In this document: in pieces, positions 20,621 to 31,582 of the stretch
Layout: each line of letters begins with the position of its first letter
Position numbering within the stretch: position 1 is the stretch's first letter
Source: Hyposmocoma kahamanoa
Lineage: Eukaryota; Arthropoda; Insecta; Lepidoptera; Cosmopterigidae
Assembly: GCF_003589595.1 (NCBI RefSeq)
Contig: NW_020653713.1
Coordinates: 5,309,655 to 5,373,654, forward strand
Reading direction: 5' to 3'
DNA: 64,000 bases
Translations under genes and position numbers: made by a program
Notes under the pieces: model-generated
What the model was told of the DNA's origin: nothing
The model's input: the letters and a program-made list of their open reading frames with translations, nothing else
The model's database searches: none

Positions 20621-20628
20621 AAATAAAA

Positions 20629-20668
20629 TGAGTGTTGTGCTGGCACCTCAACTCAGTGGAACACAAGG
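20629..20668 (+). CDS. Candidate first coding exon of a host gene
   Basis: ATG in an AATAAAATGAGTG context opens a frame reading MSVVLAPQLSGTQ. It ends at ...ACACAAG|GTGAGT, a near-consensus insect splice donor, after 40 bases (13 codons plus one base). The region just upstream is not repeat-derived as far as I can tell. I do not recognise the protein and could not find the next exon, which may lie beyond the LINE at 21-25 kb or outside the window. A chance ATG and donor is a real alternative. Confidence 0.3.
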
Positions 20669-21087
20669 TGAGTATTCAGCGCAGCATCTAGTACGCTAAT
20701 AAATAGATATTGTTGCAAATTGTTGTATACGTGGCTAGCGGTTCAGATGAATATTGTTATCACAATTCCGCCATTTGTACTATTTTTAGTACAACAGTTT
20801 AAATAAAAAATAAAAATCAACCTTTGGTGTTCCTCTAAATATATCCATAAGTGTATAAATACGCCAGCCTATCATATAATCTTTTAAGTGCAAGAACTCA
20901 TTGCAAATGAATCGAAAACAAACTGTTGTGTGTGGTTTCTCTCGAATCAGTCTTTACACACTCGTTCGTTAAGTACTTTAAATTCAAAATCCAAAAAATT
21001 CAAATTCAAAATAATCTTTATTTCATAGGTAAGCATTATTACACTTGAAATCGTCACAATAGTTAAACTCCACAGCTCATTCGTAAG

Positions 21088-21835
21088 TCATATTCCCCTG
21101 TGAAGAATTTTGTCATCGAAGTACGCAGAAGTTGTATAATATCGTTTAGTATAAAGTTTTTGTTTCACTATAGTTTTAAGCCTCGTGAAAGACAAATTTT
21201 GTATATCAACCGGAATGTTGTTATAGACGTGTATACATTGCCCCTTAAATGATTTTTTGGCTTTGTGAAGACGACTATGAAGAACAGCTAGTTTATATTT
21301 ATTCCTCGTATTAATGTTATGTCTATCACTATTTTTCACAAAGAAATTACTATTCCTTTTAACATAAATTACATTTTCATAAATATACTGTAACGCTAGT
21401 GTAAAAATATTAATTTCCTTAAACTTATCTCTCAAAGATACTCTGGGGCAAAGATTCTATTGATATCGGCGGCATTACACCAAAGCAAAATGCCGTATGT
21501 CATTAGACTGTGAAAGTAGCTGAAGTCAACCAATGTAGCGGTTTCGACGCCTGAAAGTTTCCGTATTCTTTTGTTCGCGTACACTACAGAGCCGAGCCAT
21601 TTTGATAACTTACTTATATGGGGACCCCATTGTAATTTAGCATCTAACGATCTACCTAGAAAAACAACTGTATCCACAAGATTCAATTTTTCTTTTCTAA
21701 CTACAATGTTTGTTACCCTCTCTCTAACATTGGGTAATGTAAATTTCACACATATAGTTTTTTTCTCATTAAGGAGAAGGTTATTAATAGCAAACCAATC
21801 AACTTCTAATATATATATCGCATTGTTCACATAGT
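21088..21835 (-). pseudogene. LINE ORF2 C-terminal region
   Basis: Two frames: 21830-21432 with VDTVVFLGRSLDAKLQWGPH, IRKLSGVETATLVDF and YGILLWCNAADINRIF, and 21435-21088 with NTRNKYKLAVLHSRLHKAKK and FKGQCIHVYNNIP. This is the usual post-RT region of this LINE type. The second piece matches the plus-strand fragment at 62289 almost codon for codon. Confidence 0.75.
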
Positions 21836-21839
21836 TTTA

Positions 21840-22547
21840 ACTTTAAATAATAAGGAAGTATCATCAGCAAACAATACCATCTCATGTTTTATACCCTCCA
21901 TGAGGCAAGTAATTAATATAAACTAAAAACAAAAATGGGCCTAGAATTGAACCTTGAGGGACACCCACGCTAATTGCATACCCTGATGATCTCGTACCGT
22001 CAATATCGACCCTTTATACCCTACCACGCAAATACGATTTTTAAGAAAGTCGAGGTCACGTCCCGCCACGCCATAATGGCGAAGTTTCCTGACCATTGTA
22101 TCATGGTGCACACAATCAAAAGTCTTGGAAAGGTCACAGAATACACCAATCATGTGAGACTTCCCATGCATCAAATATATGATTCATCAACTCAAGCATC
22201 GGTTGTAGAGCGAACCCAAGTGAAACCAAATTGTTTAGGAGACATTAATATTACTATAAAAATGTGCACATATCTGATTTAGAATATTTTTTTTCAAATA
22301 TTATACTGAGAGTTGGTAATATTGATATAGGTCTGAAATTGGTGGGGTCTGAAATACTACCAGATTTGAAAAGTGGAATAACTTTACTATGCTTCATGAG
22401 ATCAGGAAAGACACCATCATCAACACATTTATTAAAAACACAGGCTAAGTAAGGCGCAATACAATCAACTATAGAACTAATTAATCTGACTGAAAGACCA
22501 TCAAGATCAACAGTATTTTTTATGTTTATAGACGTTTGGAAATACAT
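21840..22547 (-). pseudogene. LINE ORF2 reverse transcriptase
   Basis: Motifs in order across frames: KVIPLFKSGSISDPTNFRPI and SILPTLSIIFEK (22547-22254), FCDLSKTFDCVHHDT (motif A, 22140 region), GVPQGSILGPFLFLVYINYL (motif B, about 21975-21915), VLFADDTSLLFK (motif C, about 21880-21850). The FADD box is intact but in a different frame from motif A. Several indels make it non-functional. Confidence 0.8.
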
Positions 22548-23225
22548 GACGGAATTTTAAAGTAGTGACACTAACTGCATTATTTTCTATTAGTAAGGAT
22601 TCAGCGGCGGTGGGAGATGAATTGAACGACTTAGTAGTCAAAATTCGAATGTCAGTAAAAAAATTTCAAATTTTTGAGCAAGTTCTGCATCTGTATTTAC
22701 AATTTTGTTATTAAATCTTAGTTGAAAATCTAAGTTACGAGGTTTGACACTTCCAGTTTCGTTGTTTATAATATTCCAAGTCATTTTTACTCCATTCGCG
22801 CTGCTTTTAATTTTATTATTTATAAACATTGCTTTGGCTGCAACACTATTTGTGTTGCAAAACGTTTAAACATTTTCGAATACTTCCTAACAAAATCATT
22901 CAAACTGTTACTAGTGTTATAGATCCTTTCACCGTAAAGATCATATAGCCTTTGTCTACTTTTGTGAATTCCCACAGTCGCCCAATCACTAAATTTCAAT
23001 GAATTATTAATGGTTATGATTTTGGACTTGAAAACATTATCACCTTCACTTTTCACTATGTTGAACACTGAATTATTATTATTTATTGGGATGGTTAACG
23101 AACGGAATGTCAGTTAGTTTGAGCATTACGTTATTTCTATAAGTTTTAAGTCGACCATTATTTATCGGAACACATGTGATATCCTGTTTTGGCATTTTGT
23201 CATTAGATATATTAAAAGTAGCCAA

Positions 23226-23830
23226 TTAACCGTAGTGATCACAAGTTAATTTATTTATAATAGATTTAATACTAGGTACGGCGTTAGTATAAATGTAGTC
23301 TAAACAAGTGGCTGTAGTAAAAGTTATTCTAGTAAGGACCAAGAAAAGATTCACAAGATTATAACATTGGAAAAATGATATGAGCCTACTACTAGCACTG
23401 GAATCTTCTAATAAGTTAACATTGAAGTCACAACAAAATGTGATATATTTATTTGGGTTATTTAATTTGCCTAAAACTTCATCCAATCTTTTTTCAAATA
23501 GTTCGTAAGATGAATGAGGGAGTCTGTACACGCTCAATCGTTAGGATAGTCCGCTCAACAGATAGGGTCACAATATCTTTTAAAAATAAAAATTTAAATT
23601 ATTTTTAATAAGAATTAAAGAGCCGCCATGAATAGCTTTTTCTTTTCTGAACGAACTAGCCACCTGGTGATTGTTGATGCTAAACATGAACTGATGTTTA
23701 GATAAAAAGTGGTGCTCAGTAATACAAAGAATATCAATAATATTACAGTTAATAAATAATTCTATTTCTAACTCTTTGCCTTTCATGCCTTGAATATTTT
23801 GGTGCACCAGGTTTAATATACAATTTATTT
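23226..23830 (-). pseudogene. LINE ORF2 apurinic-type endonuclease
   Basis: The first piece starts MHQNIQGMKGKELEIELF and includes IIDILCITEHHF and AIHGGSLILIKN (23807-23580). The second (23537-23226) has VYRLPHSSYELFEKRL, CDFNVNLLEDS and LTRITFTTATCLDYIYTN, ending CDHYG. These are the ordered APE-type endonuclease motifs, with the usual GDFN and SDH altered to CDFN and CDH. It nicks target DNA to prime reverse transcription. A frameshift separates the pieces. Confidence 0.75.
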
Positions 23831-24129
23831 TATTTCTGTGTTTTATTCGAGAACGAGTTTTAAAATAACGAGCTTTGCCGAATAAATCTGAGAAATGCTA
23901 AAGTCACGTGTTATTCTCTTTTCAGTGAATTTAAAAGTTTGAAACGCTCCACTGCAAACTTGGCAATTTCGACATACGATTCTTTACGTAGGAGGGGTCA
24001 AAATGTCAAGCTGTGTAATGTTCTATTTAAGTTATGCCTCAAATTATTTTCACTTGTTGTGAGGCTATTGCTGAAGGGAAAAGCTAACAAAATAATGTCT
24101 TTTATTTTCTTTTTTTTTATTTATTTAAT

Positions 24130-24800
24130 TGTGAAAATTATTGTATTAAATCTTTTTTATTACATTTTCCTCTTCTGCCAATTAAAATTATTATCGTACT
24201 GTCTTGGTCAAATTTAGTTGACAAAATACTATCTAATATTTTACAGTATGTTGCACCTGGCATGCATATATTTGTTAATTTTATTCCTAGGTGGTTAAGT
24301 TGCAAACCTATATTTTTGCCCATTTCATCACTATATGTAACAATATTTTTTTAAATTTCTTTTGATGAGTTATTTACAAAGAGATATTTTTAGATTCTAT
24401 ACAGCAATAAGGTGGGATCAGTGACAGACAGAGAGGGAGGATTGTGTTTTTATTTCTTTGCAATTGCAAAATTCGTTAAAGTCTCAAATCTGTCATTATT
24501 ATATTTACATAAATCTAATAAATTATCCATAACCTGTTATGCTCCTTAATCTCCTGTTGAGCAGTTTCTTATTTCTGTGTTATTAATTTTAATGAATTTG
24601 TTACACTATGTAATTCTGCCTGGAGGCACTGTGTGTCACATTCATAGCTATGCCTATTTTTTTCAAGATTTTGAGTACAATCACTCAATTCATTCAACAA
24701 ACTCTGACGTTCTTTTCTTTTTACAAAATTCTGCAATTTTCTTTATTAATTTGTTTGATGTGATCGGTTTTTAAGGATATCCTCAATTGATTTGTTTCAT
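24130..24800 (-). pseudogene. LINE ORF1 relic: coiled coil plus SGNH-esterase-like segment
   Basis: A minus-strand frame around 24740-24560 gives ERQSLLNELSDCTQNLEKNR, then QAELHSVTNSLKLI, with coiled-coil character. Lower down (24340-24138) it reads SDEMGKNIGLQLN, then NICMPGATYCKILDSI, then STIIILIG. That spacing resembles an SGNH-hydrolase fold (nucleophile region, then a Gly-rich strand). CR1-clade ORF1 proteins are known to carry such esterase domains next to coiled coils or zinc fingers. Stops separate the pieces. Confidence 0.45.
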
Positions 24801-25473
24801 TCGGTTATGTATGCCGAAGACAACCTTAACCCAAGATGCTGTTCACGTTCGACATTTGTGTCATTATTGTACACGACTAAGCCATCGAAGCATTCCCTTT
24901 TCCATCATAGTCACTATACATCATTTTTTACATTATAAGAGTTTTTTATTTCTATATTCCTATTGTGGTATTTAATACTTGCACGTATACTACTACGCTC
25001 TAATAATCTACAGCATTTAATTTATTTTTGTGCTTCTTTTGCCATCAGTGACATTGACTACCCTATATCAGGTTTGGTACCAACACGCTTCAATGTACAA
25101 CCAGACACCTTTTTGATCCGCGTCAAGTTATAGCTAGAGATATTAATGAACAAAATCAGTGGTGGAGTCACGTCACGTCGTATCAATGTGGTCCGTAGTA
25201 TTTCTGAAATCATCCTCGAGGAGAAATGTAAGTAAAACCCAATCAATGGTTATTAATCGGGTTTTAACCCAAAGTGCCGGGGCTTTAATTCGTTTCTGCC
25301 CAAAGTCCGTCCCCTGCCCCAATAAGTAGACGACGTGCCGGTCAATTTGATTCACCACGGCGATGAACGTGTTATATTTAGTCAGATATCTCTTACGCTA
25401 CGGAAATTAGTCGTAATAATCTTGTCGGTATATTATGAATACCTAAACACACTTCACATTCGTTTCAGAGGTT

Positions 25474-25760
25474 GGCATATACCACGGCCGTCCATTTGAT
25501 CTTGACACACTTCTTTCGCCTCATCAATACGGATCAAAGCTTTCATACACTCTTGGTAGTAAGTTCTTCTTGGTTGACCCTTCCAACTTACTCGCTTACA
25601 TTCTCCTTAATAAATCTTTTACGCCAATTTTCTTTAATTCATCTTCTTCACACTTTACTGAACCACTTTCGCATCCCTTTTTCATCTGCGTTTGTCTTAC
25701 GGAGAATACTCGCATTCTCGGGAAGTCCCGCAGTTACTGTATAGTACCTATACGTTACAA
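25474..25760 (-). pseudogene. LINE ORF2 C-terminal tail scrap
   Basis: The minus strand gives RVSWKGQPRRTYYQECMKAL, then IRIDEAKEVCQDQMDGRGIC. This resembles the ...GRPRR-W...DR--WR-I ending of RTE-like ORF2 proteins. Short and diverged. Confidence 0.35.
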
Positions 25761-25764
25761 AATT

Positions 25765-26035
25765 GATATAAAGTTCATCATGCTAAGTACAATTTCGTTA
25801 CAAGAGCAGTTTAGGAAAATAATAATAATAATGCTCACAATAGTTTTACTATTTTGGGCGTTCTGTGAACGTGAGGATTCCGTACGTACGCAGCATAAAT
25901 CACTATAAGTAGCAAGAAACTGTTATCTACGCTTACTTCACTGAGAGATAAGCGCGTAGATAATTAATGTTCTTAGTTAGTATTAACATTTTTGATAATC
26001 TGTAATAGACCATAACTTACTTATCCAGAAAAGTG
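25765..26035. other. No gene recognised
   Basis: AT-rich; contains an ATA microsatellite near 25820. Confidence 0.35.
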
Positions 26036-26037
26036 GC

Positions 26038-26214
26038 AGAAGAGTTCCTTATAAAACAGTTAGTCCAGGGTAGTACTGCCTCCATACCGATTTCTGCCGC
26101 CAAGCAGTGATATGAGCATTGGTGCTGACATCACTATAGACACATCAATTTTATGCTTCAGGGTGATGGGTGCAGTGGCAGTGCCTTTTAAGTCTGTAAT
26201 TTAAAGCTTTGAGT
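26038..26214 (+). repeat. Repeat A, degraded copy
   Basis: Head block (AGTCCAGGGTAGTACTGCC, TTTCTGCCGCCAAGCAGTGA), then CAGGGTGATGGGTGCAGTGG. The 3' third is missing. Confidence 0.7.
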
Positions 26215-27635
26215 CCCGGTATATCTGGCACAGCGAAAAGGAGCAGAGCTGTGTTTAATAAATTATAGTACTTTCTTATTTGACGACCTTGAGTCTTAAT
26301 GGTTATATGCTAAATGAAAAGGATCTGGCTTCAACTTCATGTGAGATCGATTTATAAAACGAACTTTAATAATTTGGTGCTCGTAGTATAAAGAAATTCC
26401 TATTTTGAGATGAGGTTATAGATATGATTGTCCAAAAAAGAAACAGGCTGACATAGATTGTAAAAATAACTAAACGATCGTTAAGCTCTCGGAGGGTATC
26501 CTAGAGGATAATGTCGGAGGAAGAACCATATTTAGGAAGACGTGCGTTTAAAAAACGTGTGAAAAATCTGTTCATAGAAAACCAGCGTATGCACTGATAC
26601 CGGATGTTCCTATCTTTTGCCTTTTAACTTATTTATGTTTATGTGTATTTATTTGTAGCTTTTATAAAATAATGTATACTTGTATCGCAACAACATAAAT
26701 GTGTAGTATGGCATAAAATACAGGATACACACAGTATGTACCATTTCCGCAAGACTTCAGGCGACGCTGAAACAGGAACGACTGAAAATCAGCGTCTGTC
26801 TCGCCTGAAATATGCCTGAGATGAGGCATATTGCTTAGTCGTATCCTTTTCTTATTTTGCGCCACTATATGCACTTACTAACTTAAAATCATACTGCTAT
26901 TTGCATTTGTTATTTTAGGGTTGAGTATAGATTTAAGTGCGCATAGTGACTCAATTAAATGAATAAACGTTTTTCTTTCTTTTTTTATTTATTTATAAGG
27001 TTCAGTAACTTTCAAAGTGGAACGACAAAGCGCTGTATTCACATTTTCACGCCATTTAATCAAAATAGCGATATCCAATTGGTTGCTTTTCAAAAACAGT
27101 TCTTTTCTGATAAATAATAAAAAAAATTCTGAGAAGTGATATTAGATGTTTGGACTCGTTGGAGTTGTTTGGGATTGTAATGAATGTATATTATTTGTCA
27201 CATGTAAAAGAAATATGTGTGTTTTGGATACTCAACTTATTTATAATTAATGGATTGCGAGAATTGCCCGTGTTTATGTGAGGTACTTTTTCTGTATTAT
27301 TCATGATGTGGATTGTAAATAATGAGCCGTAGAGGATTTAGTTTTCTTTTTTTGCGAGCTCATTATTTTTTATCAACACATCATCTTCATCGACTCATTA
27401 TACGTCCAATCCTTGGCACAGATTTTCTTTAAGAATCATAGCGTTCAAGAACCTTGCTTCCACTTTTGAACTTTCACGTTAAATATGGATCGCGAAAAAT
27501 AATAAACTGGTAAGTTGTGACTGATCTAAAACTGCTGTCTTTATACCTTACTAACCAATGTAGATAGACCTCTGACTTAAATCAATAAAGCTAAGCTAAT
27601 TATCTGATGTGAATTTATTTCCTTAACGCTCTAAC
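26215..27635. other. AT-rich, no gene recognised
   Basis: No coding frame, SINE or repeat match was seen. Confidence 0.4.
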
Positions 27636-27639
27636 TTGG

Positions 27640-27762
27640 GCATTTTCAAGACGAAAGTGAATAGGCATTATAGATATTTGTATCGTCGATGTCGTCGACA
27701 CTTTCCATCAGGTGAGATGGACGTGAAATGCGCACTTATTTTATCAATAAAAAACCAAATCC
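27640..27762 (+). repeat. LINE 3' tail, same type as 15860-15945
   Basis: AAAGTGAATAGGCATTATAG, then TTTCCATCAGGTGAGATGGA, ending in an A-rich stretch. Confidence 0.55.
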
Positions 27763-27764
27763 GC

Positions 27765-28980
27765 GTTTCAAAATTCCTGTACTATGAGAACCAGTGAGGA
27801 TTTCACCCCAGGGCACTACCCAGAACACCCCGAGTAGAACCAATTTAGAAAAGGTAATATCCCAAAATCCCAGAACCTTTTTGCAGGGTAAAGACGCTGG
27901 TGAAACTACCGGTATATGGATGTATCGATAATGCTCCTTAGATCTTTGTGATGGAATACTTTGAGTGACTTTGCAACAGTTATGAATATACGAGTCCATT
28001 ACCATCAGATTTCCTCATCCCGTCACCAGAAACGTTAAAAACCCCTTGTCACAGAAGATCTGTATCCAGTAGAGGTATAGTAAGTCGATATGTGATATAG
28101 ACCTCATGCCAGAGAACAAAGCACGCTGGCAGCAAAGCGTGGAATGGCAGTATAAAAGCAGTTTGATAGCTTTACAAGAGTATTATTGAATAGGGTTATA
28201 AAGCTTGAAGTTGAAATTGGTAGTTATATGAGTGAGCAGTGATAACTAGTTAGGAGAGCGGTTGTCTCCTCTGTCAGATGTCCGATTCGATGTCTTTGAA
28301 TAAATTCGAAATTATGCCAAGTATCCTTATTATTAGTTGTTTTAACGGCAAAGGAAGAACACCATGATGAATGTTGCATATTGGACAAAGGTTACACAAG
28401 TCTTCGAAGTCGCGTATATTTCCAATCCGCATTTGGACATTTGAAGGTATGCAGAGTGGAGGCAGCTAGGGCAGTGGTTGAGTCAACACTGCTCTAAGTT
28501 CATTCAAGTTTGGATTCCATTTAATATCGGGTGGATTCCCTTCCAACTTCCATTTTCCCTATGATAAAACATCAAACCTGTGAATATCAAACGTATACGT
28601 GTTGATGATGTGATACAGCAGGGCAAGTATTCTTACCACAAACATTTTTAATTTCTTTGTACCTGAAACAAAAATAATAATTTTTATTTCATTAGATATT
28701 CTCTCCCATTTACATAATATGATTTTAAAACAATACATCCAAGTAACCATATAGCGATAGACTGGGACCAAACCAGATAGAGACACCGGGTTTCAGTACA
28801 AAACAAATTATTTTGGAATTAATTATAATAAATACTGAACGTTAGAAACAGGTTCGAGTCCTGTCAGATCGAAGGAGGAGGGTTGTGAGTTCAATCCTTG
28901 TATATTAATACAATATACAATACTAAATATATATAATAATACAAACTTATTTTGATCTTAATTTAAGATAAAGTTAGACT
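27765..28980. other. No gene recognised; two box-B-like motifs
   Basis: TGTCCGATTCGATG at about 28278 (with an upstream TTAGGAGAGCGG) and CAGGTTCGAGTCCTG at about 28851 may be remains of tRNA-derived SINEs. The open frame at 27736-28005 (minus) has no domain. Confidence 0.3.
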
Positions 28981-28989
28981 AAAATGAAA

Positions 28990-29125
28990 TTGAATGAAAA
29001 AAGCGTGCGTCTGTGCGTGCGTGTGTCCGTACGTAGACACGCGCGTGCGGACGTGTGTAAAAAGTCAACAATCTTGTCAAATGCTCGCGATCGAATTAGT
29101 ATTAAAACCGCGCCGCGCTGAGGGC
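28990..29125. repeat. GC-rich palindromic tract
   Basis: GCGTGCGTGTGTCC is partly mirrored by AGACACGCGCGTGC around 29010-29048, followed by GCGCCGCGCTGAGGGCG. Possibly a terminus of an unknown element. Confidence 0.3.
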
Positions 29126-29514
29126 GTGAGGCTCGTGAGGGTTCAATGACTTCTTATGTTGACAATCCCCGTACTCCCGAAGAAACTAATTCCCAGTCCC
29201 TACCCTTTCACACCCAGCAGATTAGTATTCTATCCGCGTCCATTAGCAGAATTTGTTAACTCCGCGGCTCTAAGCAGACTTCTTTATTAGTTCTATAATG
29301 GATTTCCGCCCGCATTATCCGATTTGATAGAGATCGGAAGTTTGAGAGATTAGCAGGTTCTGTTATGAATACAATGGAGTTATTAAGTTTCGTGTGATAT
29401 TGCAAGCTCAAACAAAAACTGTCACTGCACGAAAAAGTCAACTTTCGAGAAAGGCCGGTAAAAGTTTATGAAAATAAATCGTACTAATATTTTTTTAATG
29501 AAAGTTTCTTTACG

Positions 29515-29945
29515 GTACCAAGTCATGAGACAAACAAGTCGTGCACCTGGTGGTAAGCGATACGTCTGTCCATAACAGTTGCAGTGCCACTTAGAGTTTT
29601 CAATCACAAACATCTGAGATATAAGTTAACAAGTCCCATGTGCCTGTGATTTCACCAACACCCCTACCCTTCAAAACCGAAATGCAGTAATACGCAAAAT
29701 AGGCGCCTTGTCGTCGAGTTGCGGACACCAGCCCGTTACACCAAGTACCAAGTACTGCTTGGCGGCAAAAACAGGTAAGGTGGCAGTACTTCCCAGTAGG
29801 GCTAGCACAACAGCGCGCGACTTGCGCGAGAGGGACCTAAAGCGCGAGATCTCTATGCGAGAATAGCAGTATCTCACATTTTATGTCGCTCTCGCGCAAG
29901 TCGCGCCCCATCGTGCTAGCCCTACAGGACGAACTCACAAACTAA
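29515..29945 (-). repeat. Repeat A copy interrupted by a MITE
   Basis: The body runs from the CAAGTCATGAGACAAACAAG tail end to GGTGGCAGTACTTCC, is interrupted at 29797-29924, and resumes GACGAACTCACAA. The middle also carries a small foreign segment near 29697-29745 between AATACG and CTGCTTGGCGG. Confidence 0.75.
29797..29924. mobile_element. 128-bp MITE nested in repeat A, CAG target duplication
   Basis: About 40-bp imperfect terminal inverted repeats: left TAGGGCTAGCAC then GCGCGACTTGCGCGAGAG; right is their complement. CAG is duplicated at 29794-29796 and 29925-29927. Other repeat A copies read straight through as CTTCCC[A/T]GGACGAACT, which fixes the insertion site. No coding capacity. 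The superfamily is uncertain: a 3-bp duplication fits Harbinger or CACTA. Confidence 0.85.
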
Positions 29946-30181
29946 AACATTACGTAATTTTTACACAAGACATATTTTTTTATATTATAGTTTGAAGTAT
30001 TGTGACCTTGTATTAATTACCTGAGTTTTTAACAGGTTTTGATCATTTTCTAGAGCACATTTTTTTACTTCTACAGTCTTGAACATAGGTACTATACCAA
30101 CATGACTGATAGCTACGTCACTCATCACATCCAGATAATATTGGTAAATCAGTTAAGCAATCATCGACTGTCGTACTGACT

Positions 30182-30379
30182 CTATGACCTTCTAGCGAAA
30201 ACTGAGAACACTTTTGGTGATATTGGCAAAGACTTTAGTGTATTATAAATAGCTTTAACAATATTTACTATATTTACAAACACTTTATCTTGTGGCCAAG
30301 CTAGTTTATCAAAACAGTCTTCCATTATTTTGCGTGCGGTCAAAATGTATGTAGTCTTGTAATACGACATGCGGTACAA
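30182..30379 (-). CDS. Unidentified 65-codon open frame
   Basis: Reads MYRMSYYKTTYILTARKIME, then CFDKLAWPQDKVFVNIVNIV, and ends RRS. It has normal amino-acid composition, and the frame stays open about 12 codons upstream of the Met (RAASRTNVRKNAGK). I do not recognise it. On the same strand a TATAAAAGGC lies at about 30456-30465, roughly 60 bases before an upstream ATG at 30402. A transposon-derived scrap is as likely as a gene. Confidence 0.2.
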   Translation of the reverse strand: MYRMSYYKTTYILTARKIMEDCFDKLAWPQDKVFVNIVNIVKAIYNTLKSLPISPKVFSVFARRS

Positions 30380-30584
30380 TTTACCTGCATTTTTTCTAAC
30401 ATTCGTTCGAGAAGCCGCTCGCCAGAACTGTCTCGACTACATGCTTGACTGGGTGCCTTTTATATGTTCACTTCCACGACAAAGGAAAGCCCCAGCCTTG
30501 ACATTTTTATTCTGGAATATTCGTGTATTTTTGGTGATTTTGGTTTTTAGCGACATCTTTTTAATGAAACTTTACTTAAAATAT

Positions 30585-31083
30585 TTAGTAGCAGTTGAGC
30601 TCCTTGTGAAAGAGTACGTCCAGGGTAGTACTGCCACCTTATCTGTTTCCTCGACGAGCAGTACCGTGAGCATCACTGCATTCTGGTTTGGAAAGGTAAC
30701 GGTGCTGGTGAAATTACAGGCACATGGGACATGTCAGCTTATGTCTCAGGGTGGAGGGCGTAGTGACAGTACTCCTAAGATATTTGCAATTTTAAGCTCT
30801 GTGTGGCACTGTAACTGTTATAGATAGACGTGTCGCTTACCACCAGGCACAGGACTTGTTCATCCGATCACCCCCCATTCACACGGCATTGTACTGCACG
30901 TTATTTTGCAGTATAAATCCGAACCGAGTAAACAGTGGCGCATACATTGGATATAGAATCGTTCACACGGTGTTTGTCCTGCAGAAAAACACACACACAT
31001 ACAAACGCACATCGAATACTGCAAAAAGAAACGTGCAGTGCAATGCCGTGTTAACGGGGGGTTACTTGGTATTATAAAAAAAA
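30585..31083 (+). repeat. Repeat A copy interrupted by a MITE near its 3' end
   Basis: Starts AGCTCCTTGTGAAAGAGTAC and runs to TTGTTCATCCGATCA (30870). It resumes after the MITE with CTTGGTATTATAAAAAAAAG (31065-31084), the normal repeat A tail. The 152-codon frame at 30369-30827 runs through it and is incidental. Confidence 0.8.
30871..31061. mobile_element. 191-bp MITE nested in repeat A
   Basis: The left end CCCCCCATTCACACGGCATT is mirrored by the right end, whose complement is CCCCCCGTTAACACGGCATT. The inverted similarity extends through ACTGCACGTT and TTTGCAGTAT. The flanking trinucleotides are TCA (30868-30870) and TTA (31062-31064), compatible with a 3-bp target duplication with one change. 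Confidence 0.85.
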
Positions 31084-31096
31084 GTTAGAAACCTGC

Positions 31097-31496
31097 NNNN
31101 NNNNNNNNNNNNNNNNNNNNNNNNNNNNNNNNNNNNNNNNNNNNNNNNNNNNNNNNNNNNNNNNNNNNNNNNNNNNNNNNNNNNNNNNNNNNNNNNNNNN
31201 NNNNNNNNNNNNNNNNNNNNNNNNNNNNNNNNNNNNNNNNNNNNNNNNNNNNNNNNNNNNNNNNNNNNNNNNNNNNNNNNNNNNNNNNNNNNNNNNNNNN
31301 NNNNNNNNNNNNNNNNNNNNNNNNNNNNNNNNNNNNNNNNNNNNNNNNNNNNNNNNNNNNNNNNNNNNNNNNNNNNNNNNNNNNNNNNNNNNNNNNNNNN
31401 NNNNNNNNNNNNNNNNNNNNNNNNNNNNNNNNNNNNNNNNNNNNNNNNNNNNNNNNNNNNNNNNNNNNNNNNNNNNNNNNNNNNNNNNNNNNNNNN
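31097..31496. other. Assembly gap of 400 N
   Basis: Unknown sequence. The right edge starts inside a PLE terminus, so the gap probably hides part of a PLE. The 163-residue frame drawn across it is meaningless. Confidence 0.95.
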
Positions 31497-31582
31497 AAGC
31501 AAATATACGCGATTTAAATCCGGAAAAATAGTTTCATTTCCTATGTGTAACAATCGCGAAAACCTAAGAACTCGAAATATAT
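31497..31582 (-). repeat. PLE terminus bordering the gap
   Basis: AAATATACGCGATTTAAATC, then GGAAAAATAGTTTCATTTCC, then CAATCGCGAAAACCTAAGAA: the same terminus as at 7497 and 10013, inverted. Confidence 0.8.

Larger units (their letters stand above)
20999..25000 (-). mobile_element. CR1-like LINE, nearly full length, decayed
   Basis: A minus-strand non-LTR retrotransposon about 4 kb long: ORF1-like tract (about 24790-24130), endonuclease (23830-23226), linker (23068-22640), reverse transcriptase (22547-21850), C-terminal region (21830-21088) and a 3' tail ending with ATGAAATAAAGATTATTTTG, then AATTTGAATT repeats (about 21010-20999). The same 3' end occurs in plus orientation at 62289-62700; compared with it, this copy lacks about 100 bases between the ORF end and the tail. 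The clade call is by motif; a Jockey-type origin is the alternative. Confidence 0.75.

Noticed and set aside
30369..30827. 152-codon plus-strand frame, apparently a long ORF
   Set aside because: Most of it runs through a repeat A copy; the sequence is not conserved as protein between copies.
31062..31553. 163-residue minus-strand open frame
   Set aside because: It exists only because the 400 N bases contain no stop codons.
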